Assembly: GCF_002000245.1 (NCBI RefSeq)
Contig: NZ_MTCM01000003.1
Location: forward strand, 425,658-489,657
From: Sphingobacterium sp. CZ-UAM
Lineage (GTDB): Bacteria; Bacteroidota; Bacteroidia; Sphingobacteriales; Sphingobacteriaceae
Direction: 5' to 3'
DNA length: 64,000 nt
Shown: positions 25,828 through 35,064 of the stretch, piece after piece
Numbering within the stretch: the stretch's first letter is position 1
How the letters are laid out: each line of letters starts with the position of its first letter
The notes under the pieces: generated by a model
Database searches by the model: none
Told to the model about the DNA's origin: nothing
Seen by the model: the letters and a program-made list of their open reading frames with translations, nothing else
Program-made: the position numbers and the translations under genes

Positions 25828-26718
25828 TTAAGCTGTTACGGAAGCTGCCGAAGTTTGTACCTGACGATCGACTTTCTTCACTAAACCTTGCAAAACATTG
25901 CCCGGCCCAACTTCCACAAATGCAGTAGCACCATCCGCCAGCATATACTGCACCGTTTGAGTCCAACGGACAGCACCTGTCAACTGCGCAATCAAATTTT
26001 GTTTAATAATAGCAGGTTCCGTTTGTGGCTTTGCATCAATATTTTGATAAATAGGACATCTTGGAGATAAAATATCAGTCGCTTCGATGGCAGCTTGTAA
26101 CTCTACTTTAGCTGATTCCATCAATGGCGAATGGAATGCACCACCAACATTTAATTTTAAAGCTCTTTTTGCTCCAGCTTCGGTCAACAAGGCACAGGCT
26201 TTATCTACACCTTCAATCGATCCCGAAATAACCAATTGTCCAGGACAATTGTAATTCGCCGCGACAACCACTTCATCCACTTTAGCGCAAATTTCTTCTA
26301 CAACAGCATCTTCTAAGCCCAAAATTGCGGCCATTGTTGAAGGTTGCAGTTCACAGGCCTTTTGCATGGCATTCGCACGTTGGGATACCAATTTCAATCC
26401 ATCTTCGAAACTCAAAGCTCCTGCTGCAACCAATGCTGAAAACTCACCTAAGGAGTGTCCTGCCACCATATCTGGCTGAAATGAGTCTCCCAAAGCTTTG
26501 GCTAAAATAACAGAATGCAGAAAAATTGCAGGTTGCGTTACATTAGTTTGTTTCAACTCTTCGTCCGTACCGGAAAACATAATATCCGTGATACGAAAAC
26601 CTAAAATATCGTTGGCTTTCTCAAACAAAGCTTTTGTTTCTTCATTTAAATTATATAGGTCTTGACCCATCCCAACAAATTGGGCTCCTTGACCAGGAAA
26701 TACATATGCTGTTTTCAT
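25828..26718 (-). CDS. fabD: Malonyl-CoA:ACP acyltransferase
   Basis: Loads malonyl groups onto acyl carrier protein for fatty-acid synthesis, in the cytoplasm. The 296-residue product has the N-terminal YVFPGQGAQFVGMG, the nucleophile motif VAGHSLGEFSA (Ser89), the catalytic His in NVGGAFHSPLM, and the C-terminal FVEVGPGNVLQGLVKK. Length is normal. Read alone, with a minus-7-like box upstream at 26791 and a terminator at 25782. Confidence 0.96.
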   Translation of the reverse strand: MKTAYVFPGQGAQFVGMGQDLYNLNEETKALFEKANDILGFRITDIMFSGTDEELKQTNVTQPAIFLHSVILAKALGDSFQPDMVAGHSLGEFSALVAAGALSFEDGLKLVSQRANAMQKACELQPSTMAAILGLEDAVVEEICAKVDEVVVAANYNCPGQLVISGSIEGVDKACALLTEAGAKRALKLNVGGAFHSPLMESAKVELQAAIEATDILSPRCPIYQNIDAKPQTEPAIIKQNLIAQLTGAVRWTQTVQYMLADGATAFVEVGPGNVLQGLVKKVDRQVQTSAASVTA

Positions 26719-26790
26719 TATTATATTTTTTTCTTTAATGGCGAATGAGAACTCGTAAGACCGTTTTCATAGTTAAGAATTACGTAACCG

Positions 26791-26798
26791 CAAATATA
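26791..26798 (-). promoter_or_regulatory. Candidate minus-7 box of fabD (TATATTTG)
   Basis: An exact TAnnTTTG match on the minus strand, 72 bases upstream of the fabD start codon, in the short gap after the M16 peptidase gene. No well-spaced minus-33 element is visible. Confidence 0.45.
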
Positions 26799-26815
26799 TA
26801 GAATTCTATCAAATA

Positions 26816-28045
26816 TTAATCTTCGGGGACAAAACTCAGTGACAGCATCTTCCGAGGGTCAAAAACATCCTGGGCAATGGCTAAAAGACTAGTGTTATCT
26901 AAATGCTGTATTTTCTCGATTACCTCATCCAATAATATAACGCGGTCATAATCCATCACATTCTTCGCCGCCGAAATAATCATACTCATCCTATTTTCCT
27001 CTGTCAGGGCAATTTGGCCAATAAATTTCTGTTTAGCTTTCTTCAATTTGATTTCGGAAAGTGGCTGTTCACACATCTTGTAAAGCTCTTTAAAAACAAG
27101 TTTTTTCGCCTTTTCAACCTTTTCCTCATCGGTCCCCAGATAGATGCTAAATAGTCCAGTATCCGAAAAGATTGTGTAATTGGATTCAATGGTATAGGCA
27201 ATTCCGTATTTTTCTCGGATGGAGAGGTTCAGGACCGACCCCATTCCCATACCGCCTAGCATATTATTTAAGAGCAATAACCCTGTCTTACGCTCATCAC
27301 GATAATCGTAAGCCAATGATCCGAGCATATAGTGCACCTGATTAATGGGTTTGGGAATTTCAATATCTTCAGCGACAAGGGGTTTTACATCATTTCTGAA
27401 ACGAGAAACAGTATGTTGCACGATTCCTCCAAATGTCTCCTGTAGCAACTTTTCAACCTCCTTTAGACTGTAGTTGCCCGTGATTCCTATGACCATCTCG
27501 TGTGTGTCATAGTTGGACCGCATAAAATCCGTAATATCGTTTTTCTGTAACGCCAGGAGCTGATCTTCAAGCCCCAATATATTATGTCCTAAACCCGACC
27601 CCTTAAACACAAGATCTTCGAAATCATCGACAATCGATTCTTCTGGACTATCAAGATAAGAGGCCATTTCATCAACAATTACCGATTTTTCCTTATCCAT
27701 CTCCACTTCAGGAAAAGTAGAATGGAAGAAAATATCCTCAAATAGATCCAGCGCTCGATTGAGATACGGTCGCAGTACAGACGCATGGACACAGGTATAT
27801 TCTTTTGTTGTATAAGCATTCAGGTCTCCGCCAACAGACTCCAGATGATCGATAATCTGTTTCGTTGAACGCGTCTCAGTTCGTTTAAATAAAAGATGTT
27901 CAATAAAATGAGCAACGCCGAACTTGCCCTCCGATTCGTCGCGGGAGCCTGCATTGATTACCATGCACACATGCGTCACTGGCAAATTTTGATATTGGAA
28001 TACCGCACGGATTCCATTTGAAAGTCTGATGATTTCGTACTCCAT
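26816..28045 (-). CDS. M16 family zinc metallopeptidase
   Basis: 409 residues with the inverted zinc motif HFIEH (H46, E49, H50), followed by the distal glutamate region EVEMDKEKSVIVDEM. The second half has the R-x-x-x-YG pattern (IREKYGIAYTIES), which is usual in processing-protease-like M16B enzymes. It is probably cytoplasmic or periplasmic, since no signal peptide is evident. Single-domain length (about 410) suggests it works as a dimer. It lies 97 bases upstream of fabD. Confidence 0.92.
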   Translation of the reverse strand: MEYEIIRLSNGIRAVFQYQNLPVTHVCMVINAGSRDESEGKFGVAHFIEHLLFKRTETRSTKQIIDHLESVGGDLNAYTTKEYTCVHASVLRPYLNRALDLFEDIFFHSTFPEVEMDKEKSVIVDEMASYLDSPEESIVDDFEDLVFKGSGLGHNILGLEDQLLALQKNDITDFMRSNYDTHEMVIGITGNYSLKEVEKLLQETFGGIVQHTVSRFRNDVKPLVAEDIEIPKPINQVHYMLGSLAYDYRDERKTGLLLLNNMLGGMGMGSVLNLSIREKYGIAYTIESNYTIFSDTGLFSIYLGTDEEKVEKAKKLVFKELYKMCEQPLSEIKLKKAKQKFIGQIALTEENRMSMIISAAKNVMDYDRVILLDEVIEKIQHLDNTSLLAIAQDVFDPRKMLSLSFVPED

Positions 28046-28314
28046 TCAGTTTTTGAAATTTCTCTCATTGATCGCTCATCCTCATTTATTTCCCACCCCC
28101 CAGACCGACCAATCTTTTCCTGTTTATGTTAATTAGCAAAAAGATCCTATATGGGCTACAATTCGCGCATTATTGCCACAATAGTTTCCTAGTATAGTTA
28201 TACTATTGGTCAAACTGACCCCTTGTTACAATTTTAGCAAAACTAGGGATTTTTAAACGCAAAACGGTCATAGCGAAATCACTATAACCGTTTTTTAGTT
28301 AGCTTTTATTCTAC
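28046..28314. other. Intergenic region between the M16 peptidase and the beta-barrel gene
   Basis: 269 bases with no gene. It holds the terminator of the outer-membrane gene (28261-28294). About 145-160 bases upstream of the peptidase start is a perfect inverted repeat TAGTATA-GT-TATACTA (28190-28205), nested in a wider CAATAG/CTATTG pair (28179-28184 with 28203-28208). This could be an operator or just a palindrome. Confidence 0.5.
28261..28294 (-). terminator. Terminator of the outer-membrane beta-barrel gene
   Basis: A 13-base stem AAAACGGTCATAG / CTATAACCGTTTT with one mismatch and an 8-base loop, 20 bases past the stop at 28315. The T-run is short on the minus strand (TTTT) and longer on the plus strand (TTTTTT), so it may work in both directions. 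Confidence 0.75.
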
Positions 28315-31164
28315 TTACATCCGGGGTCTTCTCATCCCACCATGAAAATCATCCCCTCCTTGCGGATTGCCCATCGCAAATTTTTGGAATTTATAGGTAA
28401 ACAAGACCATAAAATAACGTCCCAAACGGTTGGTGCGGCTATCCGTCGTTAAGAAGCCATCTACAGTACGAGACAGATTCGTTTGTTGGTTTAATAAATC
28501 AAATGCTTGCAAGCGCAATGTACCGCGCTGATCTTTTAAAAATCTTTGTTCCACATAGGTATTGATAATGAACGGGTTGGAAGACAATCCTTGACCATAA
28601 CCTTGATTGAAAGATTTAGAAAGATCGGCCCCAAAAATCGTATTCTTCAAAATATTGTATGAACCGATCAACGTTGGTGTCCATGTCTGAATATCGCTAT
28701 TCCGCTGTAATAAACTATTTTGCGTGTGCGTAAATTGGTAACGAACACCCGGATTAATTTCCAAATTCTCGGATGGGTTGTAACGAAACATTAGTCCTTG
28801 GGTCAGGACAAAATTACGGGCAACATTTTTCTGTCCGATATTATCATTCTCATCGATAGAAGAATAGCCAATGGTTTTATTCACCGAAATTCCTCCCATC
28901 AACATGACATTAAACGTTTTTTCCTTCCACGATTTACCATAATGGTAAAATGAGTTGATCGCATACGGACGATCTTCGGTCTCATTCAGATAACGTGTCT
29001 CTGAGATTAATGCCGAGTCAATTTTTCCAGTGGTTGGATCCTTCTGGATAGGACCATAGTATGATTTGTTTAAACTAACAATTTTATTATCCGCCATTGA
29101 GCCATTGAGGAATACAAAGAAATTATTCCCCTTTTGAAAATCGTTTTTACGGAATCTTAAATTCAATTGATGATTAAATTCTGGGTTTAGATTCGCGTTT
29201 CCATAAACGATATTGGTCGAACTTGTACTCAGATTATAAGGCAATATTTGCGATACACTGGGTTCTGTAGGTGATCCAGAATAGTTCACTGTTAGATTCG
29301 ATTGACGAGAGAATTTATATTCAAAACGCGCAATTGGCATCCAGTTCATATTATTACGGGAAATCGGAATAATCTCTCCCGAGTTAATCGCTGATCCATT
29401 TAAATGAGAGGGCTGCCCAGCCACACCGACTGAGTAGGTCAGCTTATCATTGCTAAATAAATAGTTGGCTCCAATCTTATGGGTTACAAAAGCATAATCA
29501 TAGCTGTAGTCCAGATTTAACTTTGCGTTTTCAAATGCATTTTCAATAATATTGTTATCTCTATCATATCCCTTTTGAGTAATATTGTTATCGTATTTAT
29601 TTTTGTTAAAATCATAAGTTACCTCTAGTTTTCCATTTTTGGATAGCGGTTCAGTATAATTTACCGAAGCTCCTGCATTCCAGCTCTTATTTATCGCATC
29701 CTGAACCGTACGTTGGTAAATGTTACTCATGGGTTGGTTGATATTGGACGGATCAGAAATGTACCTATCGAGTATCTGATTTACGTCTTTATCTGTTTTG
29801 GCATTATTGTAATTGAAATTGAAAAATAAATTGCGTCCATTATCGTTCAATTTACGGTTATATAAACCACTGATCCCAAACCTTGGCGCGGTGGAGTTTG
29901 TTCCAGTTGTTAGTTCTTGCTTATTATCCAAAACATTACTTAAATAAGTAATGGAATTGGTTATCGCATTATTATCTCCCTCATCATAACCAAATTGCGG
30001 CACAATCTTAATATAGTCTTTCGCAGTCGGTTTCCACTCCACGTTAGCCTCAAAACGATGGTTCCCCCCAATCGTATTGGAATTTGCATCCGCGCTGTCG
30101 GCTTGCGATCGGCCCGGTGTTGCATTCACGATATATCTTTGTGAAAGCGTCGTGTTATTGCTATGGCTATAACTATAACTTCCGTACGCGGTCAGCTTAT
30201 CTGAAAAATCTTTGCGAAAATTCAATCCAATAGAGCCTATTTTTGTAAGACCATCAGAGCCACCAAACATACCACCGCCACGACGTCCTCCACCGCCTTG
30301 ACCTCGACGAGCTCCACCGCCTGTTGTGTTGAAATCAAACAGGGGTGCATTGGTATTGTTTAAATTTCCGAGCACAGAAATCTGCTCCCCTTCACGCATC
30401 CCCATCCACATTCCTGTTGCCTGATAACGGTCTTCAGTACCATAACCGGCACGAAGCGTTGTCATATGCCCCTGATTATATTTGGGGTCAATCTGAATAT
30501 TCAGAACCTTTTCGGAATCTCCGTTCTTATTCCCCGTTACATTAGCCATATCACCATAATCGTCAATGATTTGCATTTTTTGGATAATATTAGCCGGGAG
30601 ATTTTGCGTGGCTGTTTTTACATCGCCACCAAAAAAATCTTTTCCATTGATACGTACCCGTTTTACGGATTCTCCTTGTGCGGTAACATTCCCATCTTTA
30701 TCAACTTCCACGCCCTGCAATTTTTTTAATGCATCTTCCGCAACGGATCCTTCGCGCAACTTCAGATCCTTCATCGTGTACTCCAGCGTATCACTTTTCA
30801 CGACCACTGTCGGCACGCCATCCACAACGACCTCTTCAAGCATCTGAGAATTCTGCTGTAAAGTCAGGCTCGGAATAATGTATTTTGTCTCCCCCTTTGG
30901 AAAGCCAAACTCCTTTTCAAAACGTTCAAATCCTAAATTAGAAACAGTAATCTTAAACGTATCCGCCTTGATCTTATCGAATATAAAAACCCCAGCCATA
31001 TTTGAACCCGCAACCATGGAATCCAGTTTTGAAGTCAACTTAACAGTCGCTCCTGCAATAACGCGGTTTTTATCATCTTTTAACATTCCTTGTACGCTTC
31101 TCGTCTGGCCATATACAGTCCATCCAGTTAACATACTCAACAAAAAAAGCATATAGCCTCTCAT
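28315..31164 (-). CDS. Outer-membrane beta-barrel protein with TonB-receptor-like architecture
   Basis: 949 residues. A signal peptide (MRGYMLFLLSMLTGWTVYGQ) is followed by a CarboxypepD-like regulatory beta-sandwich (about 22-100), a plug-like domain (about 105-230; KSDTLEYTMKDLKLREGSVA and GKDFFGGDVKTA), and a large beta-barrel with many alternating aromatic strands. A Gly/Arg-rich stretch lies near 282-303, and the C terminus is basic (GGMRRPRM) without a classic terminal Phe. This matches the OMP_b-brl_3-type family of Bacteroidota. There is no SusD-like partner next to it. The substrate is unknown. It is monocistronic, with a terminator at 28261. Confidence 0.88.
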   Translation of the reverse strand: MRGYMLFLLSMLTGWTVYGQTRSVQGMLKDDKNRVIAGATVKLTSKLDSMVAGSNMAGVFIFDKIKADTFKITVSNLGFERFEKEFGFPKGETKYIIPSLTLQQNSQMLEEVVVDGVPTVVVKSDTLEYTMKDLKLREGSVAEDALKKLQGVEVDKDGNVTAQGESVKRVRINGKDFFGGDVKTATQNLPANIIQKMQIIDDYGDMANVTGNKNGDSEKVLNIQIDPKYNQGHMTTLRAGYGTEDRYQATGMWMGMREGEQISVLGNLNNTNAPLFDFNTTGGGARRGQGGGGRRGGGMFGGSDGLTKIGSIGLNFRKDFSDKLTAYGSYSYSHSNNTTLSQRYIVNATPGRSQADSADANSNTIGGNHRFEANVEWKPTAKDYIKIVPQFGYDEGDNNAITNSITYLSNVLDNKQELTTGTNSTAPRFGISGLYNRKLNDNGRNLFFNFNYNNAKTDKDVNQILDRYISDPSNINQPMSNIYQRTVQDAINKSWNAGASVNYTEPLSKNGKLEVTYDFNKNKYDNNITQKGYDRDNNIIENAFENAKLNLDYSYDYAFVTHKIGANYLFSNDKLTYSVGVAGQPSHLNGSAINSGEIIPISRNNMNWMPIARFEYKFSRQSNLTVNYSGSPTEPSVSQILPYNLSTSSTNIVYGNANLNPEFNHQLNLRFRKNDFQKGNNFFVFLNGSMADNKIVSLNKSYYGPIQKDPTTGKIDSALISETRYLNETEDRPYAINSFYHYGKSWKEKTFNVMLMGGISVNKTIGYSSIDENDNIGQKNVARNFVLTQGLMFRYNPSENLEINPGVRYQFTHTQNSLLQRNSDIQTWTPTLIGSYNILKNTIFGADLSKSFNQGYGQGLSSNPFIINTYVEQRFLKDQRGTLRLQAFDLLNQQTNLSRTVDGFLTTDSRTNRLGRYFMVLFTYKFQKFAMGNPQGGDDFHGGMRRPRM

Positions 31165-31390
31165 AACATCTATTTTTATATTTCTATAATTGACAAATTA
31201 TTTGACCGAATGATCTCGTTTTCGTTTAACCCATTCCACGCTTTCACCATGTACACACGAGCACATCCTAAATCTTTACAAAAGAAGATATTATTAGTGT
31301 TAATTAATGTAAAAGGGCATTATTCACACAGAAGTTACAATGCATAACTCTAATTTTATTTGTACTTTCGTTCATTTACAGAACTAGAAG
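31165..31390. promoter_or_regulatory. Divergent promoter region of the barrel gene and rnhB
   Basis: 226 AT-rich bases between two divergent starts. A TACTTTCG at 31363-31370, 20 bases before the rnhB ATG, is a variant of the minus-7 consensus. No other motif stands out. Confidence 0.4.
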
Positions 31391-31987
31391 ATGCTACTAT
31401 CCTATTATCAAAATCGACAGGTCGAAGCTGGATGTGACGAGGCAGGCAGAGGTTGTTTGGCAGGACCAGTCTTTGCCGCAGCGGTAATTTTCCCTGCTGA
31501 TTACCATCATGAGCTGCTCAACGATTCGAAAAAATTAAGCGAAAAAAAACGGATGGCATTACGCCCAATTATTGAACGAGAAGCACTTGCCTATGCGGTA
31601 GCTAGTGTCTCAGCGGAAGAAATTGACCGCATCAACATTCACAATGCCAGTTATCTTGCCATGCACAAAGCGCTGGATATGCTACAAATAAAAGCGGAAT
31701 ATATCATTGTGGACGGGAACAGATTTATTCCTTATCAGGCCATTCCGCATTCCTGCATTATCAAAGGGGACGGAAAATATCTATCTATTGCAGCAGCTTC
31801 CATTCTGGCAAAAACCTACCGTGACGAATATATGGACAACCTTGCTTCGGATTACCCGGCTTATGATTGGCTCAACAATAAAGGTTATCCGACTGTAAAG
31901 CATCGGACTGCAGTCCTCGAGTATGGTTCAACACCGCACCATAGAAAAAGCTTTAGAATAACTGATCCACAGCTCAAATTATTCTAA
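31391..31987 (+). CDS. rnhB: Ribonuclease HII
   Basis: Removes RNA from RNA-DNA hybrids and single ribonucleotides from DNA. The 198-residue product has the catalytic motif EAGCDEAGRGCLAGPVFAAA (D16, E17), IIVDGNRF with the third acidic residue, and AAASILAKTYRDEYM with the fourth. Normal length. The C-terminal YGSTPHHRKSFRI is also typical. A terminator follows that overlaps the end of the convergent yfhO gene. Confidence 0.96.
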   Translation: MLLSYYQNRQVEAGCDEAGRGCLAGPVFAAAVIFPADYHHELLNDSKKLSEKKRMALRPIIEREALAYAVASVSAEEIDRINIHNASYLAMHKALDMLQIKAEYIIVDGNRFIPYQAIPHSCIIKGDGKYLSIAAASILAKTYRDEYMDNLASDYPAYDWLNNKGYPTVKHRTAVLEYGSTPHHRKSFRITDPQLKLF

Positions 31988-32001
31988 AGCTTCAACCTTT
32001 A

Positions 32002-32033
32002 AAATAAACAGCTTGCTATGCAGCTGTTTATTT
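32002..32033 (+). terminator. Terminator of rnhB, overlapping the yfhO stop
   Basis: A 12-bp stem AAATAAACAGCT / AGCTGTTTATTT with an 8-base loop, followed by further T (TTTTTTTG). It is flanked by A and T on both sides, so it can serve rnhB on the plus strand and yfhO on the minus strand. Its 3' arm covers the yfhO stop codon (32028-32030). Confidence 0.85.
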
Positions 32034-34496
32034 TTTTGTCTCCCGTAGTGAGAAATACGCTGCTGCTGCTACTCCTAATCCAAGGATAATCGACGATATT
32101 AGAGTCAAAAGATTACCCATTTTATGTGATTCTGGATCAAAGATAAATTCGACTTTATGTGTTCCTGATGGCAACTGTAAGGCTCTCAACAAATAATCTG
32201 CCCGGATAATTGGAATTTCCTTTCCATCGACATAAGCCTTCCATCCTTTATCATAAAACACTTCAGAGAATACCGCAAATGCGTCATTGGTAGCCGTATA
32301 TTCATACTGCATTTTATCAGGATGATACGATGTCAGTTTAATTTCCCCTGTTGTAGCCGCGCTCGAAGTTTTTGCTTTGATTTCATTCTGGTATTGTTGA
32401 TTCACAAAAGCTTCTTTACGTGGATCAAAAGAGCTGATCGCTTGCATTTCCTCCGCATTTCCTTTTACAAAAGTCACCTTGTCTACAAACCAAGCATTTC
32501 CAGCTGCAGTGCTCCGTCGCACAATACGTTGCGATTGATTCTGAGGATCTGTTGTGATCAAATAACGTACATTGAACATATCCAGCACATCTTCATTGAG
32601 CGCTCCATTGAATTGGTTCTCCAAGATTTCCTGAAAACGCATTAATTTAGCCGCATGGTAGCCTCCTAACGATTTATGGAAATACGAAGGGCGGGCATCA
32701 GAAAATGGATCAGTCGTCAAATCAAGGACGCGATAACTCAGATCTTTATCCATCAAGATCAATTGATCAACTTCGCGTTGCTGAAACACCTGCTGTGCAG
32801 TCGCGCCTTTCTCCATAAAGGATTTATCATTCAAAAAGCGTTTATCTACGCTCCACAAATCGAATAAGAACAAGATAAGCAGGGTACCCAATAAAACACC
32901 TTCATTAAGCTTTTTCTTAAGGTAAAACCAAACAAGTCCGAATGTAAGCAAAATAATCACAAAGGAGCGGTAAGCATCTTTACTTGCGATATCCTTACGA
33001 TCCAAAACCAATTGGTTGGCCAGCTCTGTAGCAAAAGACTTGTCGCCAATCTGTTGGGTGAATGACTCTATTAAATTATTATGACCAGCATTTCTGAAGT
33101 TTAAGAACAGATCCGGCATTACGCCGATTAATAGACAGACGCCGCCCACACCTGCAAAAGTATAGAGCACTTTCTTCTCTAGATTTGGATTTTCTTTAGC
33201 CCGTGTCAACAATTCGTTTACCGTCAGAATAGCCATCATTGGAACCGTGATTGAAACAAGAACCAGGATGGATTCAACAGCCCTAAATTTATTGTACATT
33301 GGGAAATAATCAAAGAATAAATCAGAGACCAACGTGAAATTCTTTCCAAAAGACAAAAGCAATGCTAATATTGTAGTCGTTAATATCCACCATTTAAAAC
33401 GGTTTTTAACAATGACAAGTCCTAATATAAACAAGAAAAAAACACCGGCCCCAAAATACCATGGCCCCGATGTAAAGCGTTTGTCTCCCCAATAGGTTGG
33501 CATGCCTTGCGCCATCTGTCCAGCCTGAATTTCAGACGCCCCTCCTTTTTCCATAAAGAATTTCGCCACATGAGACTTTTCGCCCAACTGTCCGCCACTG
33601 GCCCCGCCATAAGCATTAGGGATCATGAAGGTCATGGTCTCGCCAATACCTTGGCTCCATTCATAGGCATACTCCTTATCAAGCCCTTTTTCCTTTGTAC
33701 TATTATTATCAACTTTCGTAATATTAGCATGCCCTCGGGTACTCAACTTACTGTACTCCCAGGTAGGTAATAAAATAGAGGCGTTTACCATCAAAGCAAT
33801 GATAACTGCAATCACCTGTCTGCCTGACGCGACAAAAAACTCCTTTAATTGTTTTTGTTTGACTGCATCAACCAAGATAAAAATAACGTATACCATCAAC
33901 GCCATTAACAAGTAATAGGTCGTTTGTAAGTGGTTGACACGAATTTCCAGGGAAAGGAATAACGCCAGTAGCACTGGCCCCCACAACCTGCTCCCCCGAT
34001 AACACATGACCACCGCAGCAATAACAGGTGGTATAAAGGCGATCGCATTTGCTCTCGTGATATGTCCTGCCTCTATATAAATAAAGTTATATGAGGTAAA
34101 TGCGATCGCAACCGCACCCACTGCTGCAAGCCAGGGTTTGATGCGTAATACGCTAAAAAGAAAGTAGGCGCCCAGAAGATAAAACAATACCGTATCCATC
34201 GGGCTCGGAAAAACAAATTTGACAGCTTTTAGCACATAGGTACCAATGTTATTTTCGTTCGCCTGCCAGATCTGATAGGTCGGCATTCCTCCAAACATGG
34301 AATTCGTCCATAAAGGCGCCTTGCCATCCTTGGCTTTATAATCAAATAATTCCTTTTGTCCAGCTTGCGCCTGTACTACATCCGATTGGGCAAGTGTCTT
34401 TCCCTGCCAAACAGGTGTGAAATAAAAAAATACGAGCGCAATAAATACCGCAATAACGATCAAATGTGCTGAATTCGCCTTAAACCAATTTTTCAT
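32028..34496 (-). CDS. YfhO family multi-pass membrane protein
   Basis: 822 residues. About a dozen transmembrane helices occupy the first 500 residues, followed by an extracytoplasmic C-terminal region and a last helix (LLTLISSIILGLGVAAAAYF) near the end. Two features are typical of the YfhO family: the early TLAQSDVVQAQAGQ segment, and the C-terminal VFSEVFYDKGWKAYVDGKEI. In Gram-positives YfhO proteins act in glycosylation of cell-surface polymers with lipid-linked sugars; the role here is not known. It has its own promoter-like element at 34531. Confidence 0.9.
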   Translation of the reverse strand: MKNWFKANSAHLIVIAVFIALVFFYFTPVWQGKTLAQSDVVQAQAGQKELFDYKAKDGKAPLWTNSMFGGMPTYQIWQANENNIGTYVLKAVKFVFPSPMDTVLFYLLGAYFLFSVLRIKPWLAAVGAVAIAFTSYNFIYIEAGHITRANAIAFIPPVIAAVVMCYRGSRLWGPVLLALFLSLEIRVNHLQTTYYLLMALMVYVIFILVDAVKQKQLKEFFVASGRQVIAVIIALMVNASILLPTWEYSKLSTRGHANITKVDNNSTKEKGLDKEYAYEWSQGIGETMTFMIPNAYGGASGGQLGEKSHVAKFFMEKGGASEIQAGQMAQGMPTYWGDKRFTSGPWYFGAGVFFLFILGLVIVKNRFKWWILTTTILALLLSFGKNFTLVSDLFFDYFPMYNKFRAVESILVLVSITVPMMAILTVNELLTRAKENPNLEKKVLYTFAGVGGVCLLIGVMPDLFLNFRNAGHNNLIESFTQQIGDKSFATELANQLVLDRKDIASKDAYRSFVIILLTFGLVWFYLKKKLNEGVLLGTLLILFLFDLWSVDKRFLNDKSFMEKGATAQQVFQQREVDQLILMDKDLSYRVLDLTTDPFSDARPSYFHKSLGGYHAAKLMRFQEILENQFNGALNEDVLDMFNVRYLITTDPQNQSQRIVRRSTAAGNAWFVDKVTFVKGNAEEMQAISSFDPRKEAFVNQQYQNEIKAKTSSAATTGEIKLTSYHPDKMQYEYTATNDAFAVFSEVFYDKGWKAYVDGKEIPIIRADYLLRALQLPSGTHKVEFIFDPESHKMGNLLTLISSIILGLGVAAAAYFSLRETKK

Positions 34497-34530
34497 TTAT
34501 CCTCTTAGGTTGTTTAAAAGTCTTAAAAGC

Positions 34531-34548
34531 CAAACTTAGATAAATTTG
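34531..34548 (-). promoter_or_regulatory. CAAATTTATCTAAGTTTG element upstream of yfhO
   Basis: Contains TAAGTTTG, an exact TAnnTTTG match, ending 34 bases before the yfhO start. Near-identical 18-mers precede trkA (35756) and trkH (37662). Confidence 0.5.
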
Positions 34549-34709
34549 TTTTTATATACAATTATAATTATACGCAATCTATTTCAAGGTACCACTTCTG
34601 GATCACGAGAGGAACGATCATAGAAATTTCAAGATCTAGGATATGCTCCGAATCACAAATACCTCGAATATAACCTTTGGCAAGGTCCCATACATTCTTA
34701 GCGAAAATA

Positions 34710-34733
34710 AAAGCCCTAAATATTTAGGGCTTT
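34710..34733 (-). terminator. Terminator after the YbjQ-like gene
   Basis: A perfect palindrome AAAGCCCTAAATATTTAGGGCTTT (12-bp arms), followed on the minus strand by TTATTTTC. It lies 9 bases past the stop at 34743. Confidence 0.85.
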
Positions 34734-34742
34734 CACTTTCCG

Positions 34743-35060
34743 TTATTTCATTTTTACGGCAGTTCCTGTTGCACCTACCATCATCATCCCCCCGGTTCCA
34801 ACGGTCTGGAAATCCAATCTCACGCCAACGACCGCATCTGCTCCCAAAGCCTTCGCCCGATCTTCTAACTCACGTAATGCTGCCTCACGAGTCTCCTGAA
34901 AGGCACGTTCATAGGAATTGGATCGACCACCAAAAAAATCTCTAAAGCCAGCCATCATATCTTTAATGGCATTCGCCCCCAAAACGACCTCTGAAGAAAC
35001 AATCCCTAGATAACGATCGATCTGGTGTCCCTCGATAACACTTGTTGTTGTTAATAACAT
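34743..35060 (-). CDS. YbjQ/UPF0145 family protein (putative heavy-metal-binding domain)
   Basis: 105 residues with the family pattern: VIEGHQIDRYLGIVSSEVVL at the N terminus, the helix YERAFQETREAALRELEDRA, then the conserved ALGADAVVGVRLDFQTVG and ATGTAVKMK. Members form pentameric rings of unknown function; the metal-binding label is tentative. It follows trkA by 4 bases and is probably co-transcribed with it. Confidence 0.9.
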   Translation of the reverse strand: MLLTTTSVIEGHQIDRYLGIVSSEVVLGANAIKDMMAGFRDFFGGRSNSYERAFQETREAALRELEDRAKALGADAVVGVRLDFQTVGTGGMMMVGATGTAVKMK

Positions 35061-35064
35061 AATT

